From Acidovorax sp. 106 (GTDB taxonomy: Bacteria > Pseudomonadota > Gammaproteobacteria > Burkholderiales > Burkholderiaceae_C), in assembly GCF_003663825.1 (NCBI RefSeq), contig NZ_RCCC01000001.1, positions 1,682,501 to 1,746,500 on the forward strand: DNA of 64,000 nt, in the 5' to 3' direction. Positions 29,020 to 39,761 of the stretch are shown here, piece by piece. Made by a program: the position numbers and the translations under genes. Under the pieces are notes generated by a model, which saw only the letters and a program-made list of their open reading frames with translations, was not told the DNA's origin and searched no databases. Within the stretch, counting starts at the first letter, position 1, and each line of letters starts with the position of its first letter.

Positions 29020-29429
29020 GGTGCTATTCCTTGAGGTTCAGTTCCGGACTGCTGCTCTTGAACCCCCTGAATCCCGCGCCGCCGCACTGCAATTGCAGTG
29101 CCATGAGCACAGACCTCTGGGGCAGAAATAACGGCGCGCCGGGTCAAATCGCCCTGAACACATTCAGGGAAACCCAAAATTATCGCAGGCTATTGCGGTT
29201 CTGGCAATGCCTTGGCTGCGTAACACGCGAGCGGACGACCCGGAAGGCGCCTGCACAGCCCGGCGCCGCGAGCGCTCAAATACCTGCGAAATGCCTAGCG
29301 CGGCAGCCTGCGGTAGCCCATCAGGGACCCCATTCTTACCCAGGCCACAAATTGTGGATAACTCCTTGACAAGCTACAATGCCACCCCTTGCTTCGTTCC
29401 TCCTATCCACAATAAAAACACCCCTTGAA
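29020..29429. other. rpmH-dnaA intergenic region; candidate origin and dnaA control region
   Basis: A 410-base gap without a gene. It holds a perfect DnaA box (TGTGGATAA, 29353-29361, minus) and a one-mismatch box (CTATCCACA, 29403-29411, plus) on either side of the dnaA transcription start. A perfect inverted repeat, CCCTGAA/TTCAGGG at 29152-29169, also lies here. The rpmH-dnaA gap is a common oriC position in proteobacteria. However, only two boxes are visible and there is no long A+T-rich unwinding stretch, so calling it oriC is inference. Confidence 0.5.
29352..29380 (+). promoter_or_regulatory. Probable dnaA promoter overlapped by a DnaA box
   Basis: TTGTGG (29352-29357) and TACAAT (29375-29380) are 17 bases apart, a good sigma-70 pair, with transcription expected near 29387. 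The perfect DnaA box covers 29353-29361, almost exactly the -35 element. DnaA binding there should block its own promoter, matching known dnaA autoregulation. A tempting TTGACA at 29366 has no correctly spaced -10. Confidence 0.6.
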
Positions 29430-30908
29430 ATGACCGAGGAACCCCAACGCAACCCCAATACCCCCACCGGCTCGGACGCCAGACAAGGCCTGTGGCAGGC
29501 CTGTGTGGAACAACTGGCCCAGGACCTCCCAGAACAGCAGTTCAACACCTGGATCAAGCCCCTGGTGGCCCAGGTGGCAGACGACTTCACCAAGGTCACC
29601 CTGCTGGTGGCCAATCGCTTCAAGCTGGACTGGATTCGCGCCCAATACGCAGGCCGCATTGCGGCTTTGCTCGAAGGACTGTACGGCCAGCCCGTCACAC
29701 TGGAGCTGGCCATTGCCCAGCGCGAATCGGTCATCCGTACCTATGTGCGCCCAGCGTCGCAGCAGCAGGAACCGCAGCACTCGCAGTCTTCCGGCCAGAC
29801 GCAAAACCACGGGTCTGCCCAAGGCAGTCCCTCTGGGCAAGGGCAGGGCAGCAGCACCGGCAGCGACGAATCCTCAGCGGGCGTGTTTCGCAACCGCCTG
29901 AACGCAGCCCTCACGTTTGAAACCCTGGTGGAAGGCACGGCCAACCGCATGGCGCGCTCGGCGGCCATGCACGTGGCGGGCATGCCCGGGCACCTGTACA
30001 ACCCGCTGTTCATCTACGGCGGCGTGGGCCTGGGCAAAACCCACTTGGTGCACGCCGTGGGCAACCGCCTGCTGCAAGACAAGCCCGACGCCAAGATTCT
30101 CTACATCCACGCCGAGCAGTTCGTGTCGGACGTGGTCAAGGCCTACCAGCGCCGCACCTTTGACGAGTTCAAAGAGCGCTACCACTCGCTTGATCTGCTG
30201 CTGATCGACGACGTGCAGTTCTTTGCCAACAAGGACCGCACCCAGGAAGAGTTCTTCAACGCCTTCGAAGCCCTGCTGGCCAAGAAGAGCCACATCGTGA
30301 TGACTTCGGACACGTATCCGAAGGGCCTTGCCAATATCCACGAGCGGCTGGTGTCGCGCTTTGACTCGGGCCTGACAGTCGCCATTGAGCCGCCCGAGCT
30401 GGAAATGCGCGTGGCCATCCTGATCAACAAGGCCCGCGCTGAAGCCACCGAAATGCCCGAGGAAGTCGCCTTCTTCGTGGCCAAGAACGTGCGCTCCAAC
30501 GTGCGCGAACTCGAAGGCGCGCTGCGCAAAATCCTGGCGTATTCGCGCTTCAACCAGAAGGAAATTTCGATCCAGCTGGCGCGCGAAGCCCTCCGAGATC
30601 TGCTGTCAATTCAGAACCGGCAAATTTCTGTGGAAAACATTCAAAAAACGGTGGCCGATTACTACAAGATCAAGGTCGCCGACATGTACAGCAAGAAGCG
30701 CCCGGCCAGCATTGCACGCCCGCGCCAGATTGCGATGTACCTGGCCAAAGAGCTGACGCAAAAAAGCCTTCCAGAAATTGGAGAATTGTTTGGCGGGCGC
30801 GACCACACCACCGTTTTGCACGCCGTGCGCAAGATTTCTGGCGAGCGCCAGCAGCTCACTGAGCTGAACCAGCAGCTGCATGTGCTGGAACAAACGCTCA
30901 AGGGCTGA
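29430..30908 (+). CDS. dnaA: Chromosomal replication initiator DnaA
   Basis: A 492-residue DnaA. Domain I ([21 protein letters not shown]) comes first, then a Gln/Ser/Gly-rich domain II linker (about residues 108-150). The AAA+ domain follows with Walker [10 protein letters not shown] near residue 197 and Walker [11 protein letters not shown]. Domain IV ends with the DnaA-box-reading signature [14 protein letters not shown] near residue 455. I start at the ATG at 29430 (MTEEPQRNP). An upstream in-frame ATG at 29379 lies at the -10 element and is excluded by the promoter call. dnaN and gyrB follow. Confidence 0.97.
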   Translation: MTEEPQRNPNTPTGSDARQGLWQACVEQLAQDLPEQQFNTWIKPLVAQVADDFTKVTLLVANRFKLDWIRAQYAGRIAALLEGLYGQPVTLELAIAQRESVIRTYVRPASQQQEPQHSQSSGQTQNHGSAQGSPSGQGQGSSTGSDESSAGVFRNRLNAALTFETLVEGTANRMARSAAMHVAGMPGHLYNPLFIYGGVGLGKTHLVHAVGNRLLQDKPDAKILYIHAEQFVSDVVKAYQRRTFDEFKERYHSLDLLLIDDVQFFANKDRTQEEFFNAFEALLAKKSHIVMTSDTYPKGLANIHERLVSRFDSGLTVAIEPPELEMRVAILINKARAEATEMPEEVAFFVAKNVRSNVRELEGALRKILAYSRFNQKEISIQLAREALRDLLSIQNRQISVENIQKTVADYYKIKVADMYSKKRPASIARPRQIAMYLAKELTQKSLPEIGELFGGRDHTTVLHAVRKISGERQQLTELNQQLHVLEQTLKG

Positions 30909-30914
30909 GATGGA

Positions 30915-31015
30915 ACACCCCCCTGAGTCGCCTTCGGCGCCTTCGCCCTCAAGGGGGACGACGCCCTCGCTGCGGGGCGGCCCTTGCTTGGCGTCCCTCG
31001 CGCTTGGGCTGCGCC
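30915..31015 (+). repeat. Family-B repeat, copy 3
   Basis: It starts six bases after the dnaA stop: CCCCCCTGAGTCGCC, TTCGGCGCCTTC, then CTCAAGGGGG, GACGACGCC and GCGGGGCGGCCC. The C-run and G-run can form a hairpin. It fills much of the 276-base dnaA-dnaN gap. The remaining bases up to 31184 show no gene. Confidence 0.8.
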
Positions 31016-31184
31016 AGTTGGCCGGGCGACTGGGGTGTCACGCAAGCCATGCAACGGAAAACCGTTTCTGCCACCGTAACGCCCTTACAAGAAGGCAAAA
31101 TGGCGTGCTGTGCAGCACGGGGAAGGCGCGAGGAGCGCCGCTGCTACCCAAGCACCGTCCTAAAAACCACAAGAGGTTGATGAC

Positions 31185-32303
31185 ATGATCGTCCTGAAGG
31201 CAACACAAGACAAGGTTCTCGCGGTACTCCAGTCCGTGGCTGGCATCGTCGAGCGCCGCCACACGCTGCCCATTCTGGCCAACGTGCTGATCCGCAAGAC
31301 GGGCAATGCGCTGCAACTGACCACCAGCGACCTCGAAATCCAGATCCGCACCACCGCCGAGCTGGGCGGTGACACTGGTGACTTCACCACCACCGTGGGC
31401 GCGCGCAAGCTCATCGACATCTTGAAGACCATGCCCGGCGACCAGACCGTGAGCCTGGAGTCGAGCCAGTCCAAGCTGATCCTCAAGGGCGGCAAGAGCC
31501 GCTTTACGCTGCAAAGCCTGCCCGCCGAAGACTTCCCGCTGGTGCAAGAATCCGCCGCCTTCGGCCCCGTGTTCGCTGTTCCGCAAAAGACGCTCAAGGA
31601 CCTGCTGGGCCAGGTGTCGTTTGCCATGGCGGTGCAAGACATCCGCTACTACCTCAACGGCATCTTGTTTGTGGCCGAGGGCAAAACCCTGAGCCTGGTG
31701 GCCACCGACGGCCACCGCCTGGCCTTTGCCAGCGCTACGCTGGACGTGGAAGTGCCCAAGCAGGAAGTCATCCTGCCGCGCAAGACCGTGATTGAGCTGC
31801 AGCGCCTGCTGTCTGATGCCGGTGGCGAGAACCAGCCCCACATCGAGATGCAGTTCGCCAACAACCAGGCCAAGTTCACCTTTGGCGGCATGGAGTTCGT
31901 GACCAAGCTGGTGGAAGGCAAGTTCCCTGACTACAACCGCGTCATCCCCAAGAACCACCACAACAGCGTGACCCTGGGCCGCGCCCCGCTGCTGGCCAGC
32001 CTGCAGCGCACGGCCATCATGACCAGCGACAAGTTCAAAGGCGTGCGCCTGAACATCGAGCCCGGCACGCTGCGCGTGGCATCGAACAACGCCGAGCAGG
32101 AAGAGGCGGTGGACGAGCTCGATATCGACTACGGCGGCGACACCATTGAGATCGGCTTCAACGTCACCTACCTGATCGACGCCCTGGCCAACATGGGCCA
32201 AGACATGGTCAAGATCGATCTGGCCGACGGCAACAGCTCTGCGCTGATGACCATCCCAGACAACGACTCCTTCAAATACGTCGTCATGCCGATGCGCATA
32301 TGA
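31185..32303 (+). CDS. dnaN: DNA polymerase III beta subunit (sliding clamp)
   Basis: A 372-residue beta clamp with the expected three-domain repeat. N-terminal MIVLKATQDKVLAVLQSVAGIVERRHTLPILANVLI and C-terminal VVMPMRI match the family. It forms the dimeric ring that tethers polymerase III to DNA. It lies between dnaA and gyrB, with family repeats in both gaps rather than a tight operon. Confidence 0.98.
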   Translation: MIVLKATQDKVLAVLQSVAGIVERRHTLPILANVLIRKTGNALQLTTSDLEIQIRTTAELGGDTGDFTTTVGARKLIDILKTMPGDQTVSLESSQSKLILKGGKSRFTLQSLPAEDFPLVQESAAFGPVFAVPQKTLKDLLGQVSFAMAVQDIRYYLNGILFVAEGKTLSLVATDGHRLAFASATLDVEVPKQEVILPRKTVIELQRLLSDAGGENQPHIEMQFANNQAKFTFGGMEFVTKLVEGKFPDYNRVIPKNHHNSVTLGRAPLLASLQRTAIMTSDKFKGVRLNIEPGTLRVASNNAEQEEAVDELDIDYGGDTIEIGFNVTYLIDALANMGQDMVKIDLADGNSSALMTIPDNDSFKYVVMPMRI

Positions 32304-32371
32304 CGCACGGGTGATGGGCATTGCGGCACCTGCGGGTGCCGCAAGCCTTTTGCAACAGACTGCAACCCACC

Positions 32372-32430
32372 GTAATTACTATCAATTTGATAGCTTCTAG
32401 CGCTTATCCTACTTGCCCTAGAAGGTTATT
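32372..32430 (+). repeat. Family-A repeat, copy 3
   Basis: TTACTATCAATTTGATAGC, TTCTAGCGCTTATCC and a diverged right arm (TTGCCCTAGAAGG) match the family-A order in the orientation of dnaN. Unlike most copies it begins about 70 bases after the stop, and its T-run is weak. Confidence 0.65.
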
Positions 32431-32433
32431 TGA

Positions 32434-35103
<2,670 letters not shown>

Positions 35104-35132
35104 CATAGTCAGCCGACTCGGTTGAACCGATC

Positions 35133-35966
35133 GTGGACTGGTCTCAGGCCGAGGTAGAGGCCGTTGTTGCCGACTACCTCAAGATGCTCAGTCTTGAACT
35201 GGCTGGTCAGGCCTACAGCAAGGCTGCGCACCGTCGCGCCTTGCTTGAAAAGCTCAATGGCCGCTCTGCCGGTTCGCTTGAATTCAAGCACTGCAATATC
35301 AGTGCGGTGCTCATCCATCTGGGCTGCCCGTACCTGCGCGGATATCAACCACGAGCCAATTACCAACGTCTGCTGCGTGAAGTAGTGGAGCGGCAAGTTG
35401 ACCGGTTCTCCGCACTAGATTCACTGGCACTTGCGGCGGCGCACCAGCCTGCGATATCCCATGAAATTGTGGATTTCTCAAAGGTTGAAACTGAGGCACC
35501 GCAAAAGCGCCACCATGCCAGCGAATCAAGCCCGTGCTACGGCAACCTACCCATCAAGCGTGACTACCTAGCGATCGAGTCCCGCAATCGCTCGCTAGGT
35601 CAGGCTGGCGAAGAGTTCGTTTTCCGTTACGAGCAATGGCGACTGGCTCATATCGGCAAGCTCGATCTGGCTGAACGGGTGGAGCATGTTTCGCAAACAA
35701 AGGGGGATGGCCTTGGCTACGACATCCTTTCTTTCGATACGAATGGGCGCGAGCGATTCATCGAAGTGAAAACTACGGCGTTTGGCAAAGACACACCGTT
35801 TTTCGTATCCAAGAACGAATTGCATTTCTCCAGAGACGCAGGTCCTGACTTCACGCTGTGTCGGCTGTTTGAGTTTCGGCAGACTCCAAAGTTGTTCTCT
35901 CTGAAAGGCGCACTGGATCAGCACTGTGACCTAGATCCCATCACTTATCGCGCCAGCTTTTCTTAG
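35133..35966 (+). CDS. DUF3883 domain protein, probable PD-(D/E)XK nuclease-like fold
   Basis: A 277-residue protein starting at a GTG 29 bases after gyrB. The C-terminal part (about 150-277) is a DUF3883-type domain. It has SLGQAGEEFVFRYEQWRL, then GLGYDILSFD with Asp at residue 197, and FIEVKTT with Glu 211 and Lys 213. That D...ExK arrangement is the core of restriction-endonuclease-like folds. The N-terminal part (YLKMLSLELAGQ, EFKHCNISAVLIHLGCPYL) is a separate conserved region. DUF3883 proteins are often found with restriction and defence genes, but no such partner is visible here. Its G+C is lower than that of gyrB, which may indicate transfer. Confidence 0.75.
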   Translation: MDWSQAEVEAVVADYLKMLSLELAGQAYSKAAHRRALLEKLNGRSAGSLEFKHCNISAVLIHLGCPYLRGYQPRANYQRLLREVVERQVDRFSALDSLALAAAHQPAISHEIVDFSKVETEAPQKRHHASESSPCYGNLPIKRDYLAIESRNRSLGQAGEEFVFRYEQWRLAHIGKLDLAERVEHVSQTKGDGLGYDILSFDTNGRERFIEVKTTAFGKDTPFFVSKNELHFSRDAGPDFTLCRLFEFRQTPKLFSLKGALDQHCDLDPITYRASFS

Positions 35967-36001
35967 TCCCCCCACAAACCACTGGCCGCAGACTTGCACC
36001 C

Positions 36002-36403
36002 ATGCGCTCCTCCATCTCCATCGTTGACGTTGACCGCCTAGACACCTGGTCCCGCTACCGTGCGGGCCTGTGCGAGACCTGTGCGGCCAACTGCTGCACC
36101 ATGCCGCTGGAAGTGCAACTATCGGACCTGGTGCGGCTGGGGCTGGTGGATGCGTTTGAGGCCGAGCACGAGGAGCCCCGGCACATTGCCAAGCGGTTGC
36201 AGAAGGCGCGGCTGATTGACCACTTCAACCACAAGAACGTGGTGTTCACCATGGCGCGGCGGGGCAGTGGGGACTGCAACTTTCTCGACCCCAGAACCCG
36301 CCTGTGCACCGTGTACGACCAGCGGCCCGAGACCTGCCGGCTGCACCCACAGAAGAAGAGCCCCAAGCCGGGGTACTGCGCCTATGGCGCGCGGCGAGCC
36401 TAG
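36002..36403 (+). CDS. YkgJ-family cysteine-cluster protein
   Basis: A 133-residue protein of the YkgJ/UPF0153 type. Its clustered cysteines (LCETCAANCC, then GDCNFLD, LCTVYDQRPETCRLHP and GYCAYG) suggest a bound metal or Fe-S centre. The RPETCR segment is the hallmark of the family. The biochemical role is unknown. It starts 35 bases after the DUF3883 gene. Confidence 0.85.
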   Translation: MRSSISIVDVDRLDTWSRYRAGLCETCAANCCTMPLEVQLSDLVRLGLVDAFEAEHEEPRHIAKRLQKARLIDHFNHKNVVFTMARRGSGDCNFLDPRTRLCTVYDQRPETCRLHPQKKSPKPGYCAYGARRA

Positions 36404-36519
36404 CGCGCCTGGCGCTGGCGCGGTGAAGCAGCCAACCGCCGTGGGTCTTTGCTTGCGTGGCCTTGCCTGGGTGGCACGGGTCGGCGGATGATGGCGACAT
36501 CGATGATTGGCCCCTTGCC

Positions 36520-37227
36520 ATGCACCACCCCACAGACCCCGCCCGCGACCCGCAAAGCCACCAGCGTGCACGCAGGGCCAAAGCGGCCTGGGCGCAAGCT
36601 ACCCAGCGCCACGGTATCCAGTGGGTGGTGTGGTGCTTTGCGCCGTTTGTAGGGTCGGTGTTGCTCACCATGGCGTTCGCGTTGTTGCTGCCTTGGTGGT
36701 CGGTGCCCCGCACTTTGGTACCGGGGCATGGGCTGGTGTGGCAAGGGCTGGCTGTGGTGGTGGGCGTGGTGGCCGCACTGCAGTGGCGGCTGCGCAAAGA
36801 GGTGCCGCCGTCGCAGGCGCGGCGGGTGCTTGCATGGCTGACTACGCTGGGGGCGCTGATGGCATGGCCTGTGGTCACCATGGGGCTGCTCCCCACGGTC
36901 AACGGCGCGCGGCTGACGGCTGAGCGCGTGACCCAAGTACAACTGATGCAACTGACAACCTCACCGCAAAAAGGCCAACGCGAGCCCTACCACTGGGCGC
37001 GCATCGTGCCGCTGGATGGTGGCACCCCAGGCAGTCAAGGTGGCCAAGGCGGCAAAACCCGCAACGATGCGAGCAGCGCAGGCGATGTGAAGGCGGGGCG
37101 CCTGCTGGTGTCGGCTGCGGACCATGCGGCATGGTCGCAATCGGGCACGAATGTGCTGCACATTACCCACTCGCGGGGCCTGCTGGGGGCACGCGTGGTC
37201 ACCGACATCCAAGGGGTGTTGCCGTGA
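36520..37227 (+). CDS. Hypothetical inner-membrane protein
   Basis: A 235-residue protein with about three membrane segments between residues 33 and 130 (VVWCFAPFVGSVLLTMAFALLL, LVWQGLAVVVGVVAAL and VLAWLTTLGALMAWPVVTMGLL, each shortened here). A C-terminal soluble region of about 100 residues follows. I start at the ATG at 36520 (MHHPTDPARD). Its stop overlaps the GTG start of the ferredoxin-like gene by four bases, implying translational coupling. I do not recognise the family. Confidence 0.65.
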   Translation: MHHPTDPARDPQSHQRARRAKAAWAQATQRHGIQWVVWCFAPFVGSVLLTMAFALLLPWWSVPRTLVPGHGLVWQGLAVVVGVVAALQWRLRKEVPPSQARRVLAWLTTLGALMAWPVVTMGLLPTVNGARLTAERVTQVQLMQLTTSPQKGQREPYHWARIVPLDGGTPGSQGGQGGKTRNDASSAGDVKAGRLLVSAADHAAWSQSGTNVLHITHSRGLLGARVVTDIQGVLP

Positions 37228-37532
37228 CGGAGAACGCACCCAGCGCAGCTGCACTGCCGCAGGCCACCCACGCCAAAGCCCTGCCCACAATAGACCCCGC
37301 CCGCTGCACGGGCTGCGGCTGGTGCGTGGCGGTGTGCGCGCCGCATGTGCTGTCGCTGCAAGTGCAGGCACAGGCGCAGGGCACGGGGGCGGCGCCCAAA
37401 GCCTGGGGCCCCAAGCGCTCGCACCTGGACGATGCGGCGGGCTGCACGGGCTGTGCCTTGTGCGCCGTGCGCTGCCCGTTTGATGCGATTGCGATGGTTC
37501 GCACCGGGCGGCCGCTTGCGCCTGATCTTTGA
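37224..37532 (+). CDS. Small 2[4Fe-4S] ferredoxin-like protein
   Basis: A 102-residue protein with two ferredoxin cysteine clusters, CTGCGWCVAVC and CTGCALCAVRCP, separated by about 35 residues; each fits CX2CX2CX3C. It can carry two [4Fe-4S] clusters. The GTG start overlaps the stop of the membrane-protein gene (GTGA). The pair might form a membrane-associated electron-transfer unit, but no oxidoreductase is adjacent. Confidence 0.8.
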   Translation: MTENAPSAAALPQATHAKALPTIDPARCTGCGWCVAVCAPHVLSLQVQAQAQGTGAAPKAWGPKRSHLDDAAGCTGCALCAVRCPFDAIAMVRTGRPLAPDL

Positions 37533-37595
37533 ATAGAAATGGTCAAAATGACCGCTAGCGCTTATTAAACAAGCGCTGGTAGCTGCAGATAAAGT
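37533..37595 (+). repeat. Family-A repeat, copy 4
   Basis: It begins directly after the ferredoxin stop. The stem is CTAGCGCTT, a short loop and AAGCGCTGG, followed by TAGCTGCAGATAAAG. The left flank is diverged and the T-run is lost. Confidence 0.65.
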
Positions 37596-37658
37596 AGCAA
37601 CGCTTTCTGCGATGGGAAGAGAAAGCGATGCATGGCCAGACAGCCCGCGCAGTGCGCG

Positions 37659-37688
37659 TTGGCCACGCGCCGGGCTGTGCGCTACACT
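37659..37688 (+). promoter_or_regulatory. Probable promoter of the hom leader transcript
   Basis: TTGGCC (37659-37664) and TACACT (37683-37688) are 18 bases apart. Transcription would start near 37695, about 355 bases before hom, leaving a long leader with a short peptide frame, hairpins and a terminator. Confidence 0.5.
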
Positions 37689-37781
37689 GCAGCGGTCATG
37701 TCGTTCACTCCATCCTCCGTCATCGCACCTGCCGCAGCCTTTGCGTGCATGGGCATGATGCTGCCTGCGTTTACGCGGGCG

Positions 37782-37826
37782 ATGGGTGCACGAATGATGA
37801 TCACCATTACCACCGCGGCCACCTGA
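37782..37826 (+). CDS. Probable leader peptide rich in Thr/Ile codons, upstream of hom
   Basis: A frame that ends at the TGA at 37824-37826 reads MGARMMITITTAAT from 37782; the ATG ATG at 37794 could give a 10-residue version, and an ATG at 37698 a 42-residue one. The control run is Ile-Thr-Ile-Thr-Thr followed by Ala-Ala-Thr: four Thr and two Ile codons in eight. This resembles the thr-operon leader peptide of enterobacteria, and the next gene makes homoserine, the Thr/Ile precursor. There is no strong Shine-Dalgarno sequence, which is the main weakness of the call. Confidence 0.6.
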   Translation: MGARMMITITTAAT

Positions 37827-37860
37827 GCGCAGCGCAGGTGGCCGTTTCGGCAGCCACCTG
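37816..37860 (+). promoter_or_regulatory. Mutually exclusive hairpins in the hom leader
   Basis: CGGCCACCTG (37816-37825) is exactly complementary to CAGGTGGCCG (37835-37844). The core of the latter, CAGGTGGC (37835-37842), is also exactly complementary to GCCACCTG (37853-37860). Segment 1 covers the end and stop codon of the leader peptide, so a ribosome there would free segment 2 to pair with segment 3. Segment 3 does not overlap the downstream terminator stem, so the link to termination is not the textbook one. Confidence 0.65.
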
Positions 37861-37897
37861 GTGATCGCTCTCTCTTCTCTTCCAAGACGAATGCACG

Positions 37898-37926
37898 AAA
37901 CCCAGCTCTGGCAGCTGGGTTTTTTT
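37898..37926 (+). terminator. Rho-independent terminator upstream of hom (attenuator candidate)
   Basis: AAACCCAGCT (37898-37907) pairs perfectly with AGCTGGGTTT (37913-37922) over a 5-base loop, and seven T residues (37920-37926) follow. It lies between the leader frame and the hom start at 38052, so it would stop transcripts before hom unless bypassed. It cannot belong to the ferredoxin gene alone, since family-A copy 4 and the hom leader promoter intervene. Confidence 0.9.
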
Positions 37927-38051
37927 ATGCCTTGCGCAAAACAGGGCTGAGGCAGGCGGTTTGCCCTAGGGCGACCCGGCTGTTGCACCCCGATTTGCGC
38001 AAGTCGTGTTTGTTGGTTCGTTTGATTGTTTTCAATCGTTTGGAGAAGCCG

Positions 38052-39443
38052 ATGTACCGCGATCCCGTCCAGAGTCTTGAGCCCCAGTCCAGCCCCGCCG
38101 ATGCGGTGGCCACCCGCCCGCTGCGCGTGGGCATGATTGGGATTGGCACCGTGGGGGCTGGCACCTTCAGGGTGCTGGCGCGCAACCAGGCCGAGATCGC
38201 GGGCCGCGCGGGGCGGGGCATCAAGCTGGTGATGGTGTGCGCCCGCAGCCTGGCGCGTGCGATGAGCGTGGTGGGCACCGATGTGGCGCTGACCAACGAC
38301 CCGATGCAGGTCGCCACCCACCCCGATGTGGATGTACTGGTGGAGGCCGCAGGCGGCACCGGCCCGGCGCGTGACTGGGTGCTGGCCGCCATCCGTGCGG
38401 GCAAGCATGTAGTCACGGCCAACAAGGCGCTGCTGGCCGTGCATGGCAACGAGATCTTTGCCGCCGCGCGCCAGCACGGCGTGGCCGTGGCGTATGAGGG
38501 TGCGGTGGCTGTGAGCATCCCCATCGTCAAAGCGCTGCGCGAAGGGCTTACGGCCAACCGCATCGAGTGGGTGGCGGGCATCATCAACGGCACCACGAAT
38601 TTCATCCTGAGCAAGATGCGCGATGAGGGGCTGGGCTTTGCCGAGGCGCTGTCGCAGGCGCAGGCGCTGGGCTATGCCGAGGCGGACCCGACGTTTGACA
38701 TCGAGGGCATCGACGCGGCCCACAAGATCACGCTGCTGGCGGCCAATGCGTTTGGCATGCCCGTGCGCTTTGCCGATGCGCAGGTGGAGGGCATCACCCG
38801 CCTGCAGGGGCTGGACGTGGCCTGTGCTGAGCAGCTGGGCTATCGCATCAAGCTGCTGGGCGTGGCGCGGCGGCGCAAAGACGGAGATGCCGATGGCGTG
38901 GAGCTGCGCGTGCAGCCTGCCCTGGTGCCCGCCACGCATTTGCTGGCGCATGTGAACGGATCGATGAACGCGGTGATGGTCAAGGGCGACGCGGCAGGCG
39001 TGACGATGTTCTACGGCGCGGGGGCAGGGTCTGAGCAAACTGCATCGGCGGTGATTGCCGACCTGGTGGACGTGGCGCGGTTGAACGGCACCACCACCGC
39101 GCAACGCGTGCCGCACCTGGGCTTTCACCCCCAGGCGATGAACGAGCAACTGGCCGTGCTGCCCCGCGCTGCCGTGCACACCCGCCACTACCTGCGCGTG
39201 CCGGTGCACACCGCCCAGCAGGTGGAGGCCGTGGGTGCCTGGCTGGCAGCGCAGCAGGTGCCCGTGCAGCGTGTGGAGCTAGCCTGCGAAAAGGCACTGC
39301 CCGCAGGCAGCGGGCCCCAGGTGCTGGTGCTGACCGACGCCGTGGGCCAAGCCACCGTGGACTTGGCTGTGCACGCGTTGGCCGCGCACCCTGCGGTGGC
39401 AGGCCCGGTGGTGACGCTGCGGGTGGAGGTGCTGGAGGGGTGA
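38052..39443 (+). CDS. hom: Homoserine dehydrogenase
   Basis: A 463-residue enzyme reducing aspartate semialdehyde to homoserine, the branch point to Thr, Ile and Met. The Rossmann motif GMIGIGTVGAGT is near residue 28, the catalytic core includes NGTTNFILSKM and EADPTFDIEGIDAAHKI, and a C-terminal ACT-like region (HYLRVPVHTAQQVEAVGAWL) suggests allosteric feedback, probably by threonine. Unlike ThrA of enterobacteria it has no aspartokinase domain. The ATG at 38052 is preceded by GGAGAAG. Together with the upstream leader this suggests control at both enzyme and transcript level. Confidence 0.95.
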   Translation: MYRDPVQSLEPQSSPADAVATRPLRVGMIGIGTVGAGTFRVLARNQAEIAGRAGRGIKLVMVCARSLARAMSVVGTDVALTNDPMQVATHPDVDVLVEAAGGTGPARDWVLAAIRAGKHVVTANKALLAVHGNEIFAAARQHGVAVAYEGAVAVSIPIVKALREGLTANRIEWVAGIINGTTNFILSKMRDEGLGFAEALSQAQALGYAEADPTFDIEGIDAAHKITLLAANAFGMPVRFADAQVEGITRLQGLDVACAEQLGYRIKLLGVARRRKDGDADGVELRVQPALVPATHLLAHVNGSMNAVMVKGDAAGVTMFYGAGAGSEQTASAVIADLVDVARLNGTTTAQRVPHLGFHPQAMNEQLAVLPRAAVHTRHYLRVPVHTAQQVEAVGAWLAAQQVPVQRVELACEKALPAGSGPQVLVLTDAVGQATVDLAVHALAAHPAVAGPVVTLRVEVLEG

Positions 39444-39497
39444 TGGGCCCATAAGCCGTTTGGGCTGAAGCTGCCAAAGCCCGTGTGCAGACTTGTG

Positions 39498-39734
39498 ACG
39501 GCCTTCGACAAGCTCAGGCTGAACGGTGGGGGGGCTTGCTTGCTTTTTATCGATCCACCCGTTCGGGCTGAGCCCGTCGAAGCCGGGGCGCAAACCTGTG
39601 ACGGCCTTCGACAAGCTCAGGCTGAACGGTGGGGGGCGTGCCTGCTTTTTTATCGACCCCACCCGTTCGGGCTGAGCTCGTCGAAGCCAGGGCGTGAACC
39701 TGTGACGGCCTTCGGCAAGCTCCGGCTGAACGGT
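39498..39734. repeat. REP-like tandem cluster downstream of hom
   Basis: Five copies of a ~28-base palindromic unit alternate in orientation: 39498-39527 (plus), 39557-39584 (minus), 39601-39630 (plus), 39661-39688 (minus) and 39705-39734 (plus). The plus unit is GGCCTTCGACAAGCTCAGG then CTGAACGG. The plus-minus pairs repeat every ~103 bases. This is the common TTCGACAAGCTCAG-type REP of proteobacteria. It starts 55 bases after hom. No gene is present in 39444-39837. Confidence 0.9.
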
Positions 39735-39761
39735 GGGGGTGATTGGCACCAGCTTCAAAAA

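Noticed and set aside
29152..29169. CCCTGAA/TTCAGGG inverted repeat as part of oriC
   Set aside because: It does not match a DnaA box or other known origin element; noted only as a palindrome.
29366..29371. Consensus TTGACA as a -35 for dnaA
   Set aside because: No -10-like hexamer is found about 17 bases downstream; the TTGTGG/TACAAT pair fits better.
37628..37864. Alternative reading of the hom leader with a His-rich run (DDHHYHRGH), as in a his leader
   Set aside because: The following gene is homoserine dehydrogenase, not a histidine gene, and the Thr/Ile frame ends at the hairpin while the His frame reads through it.
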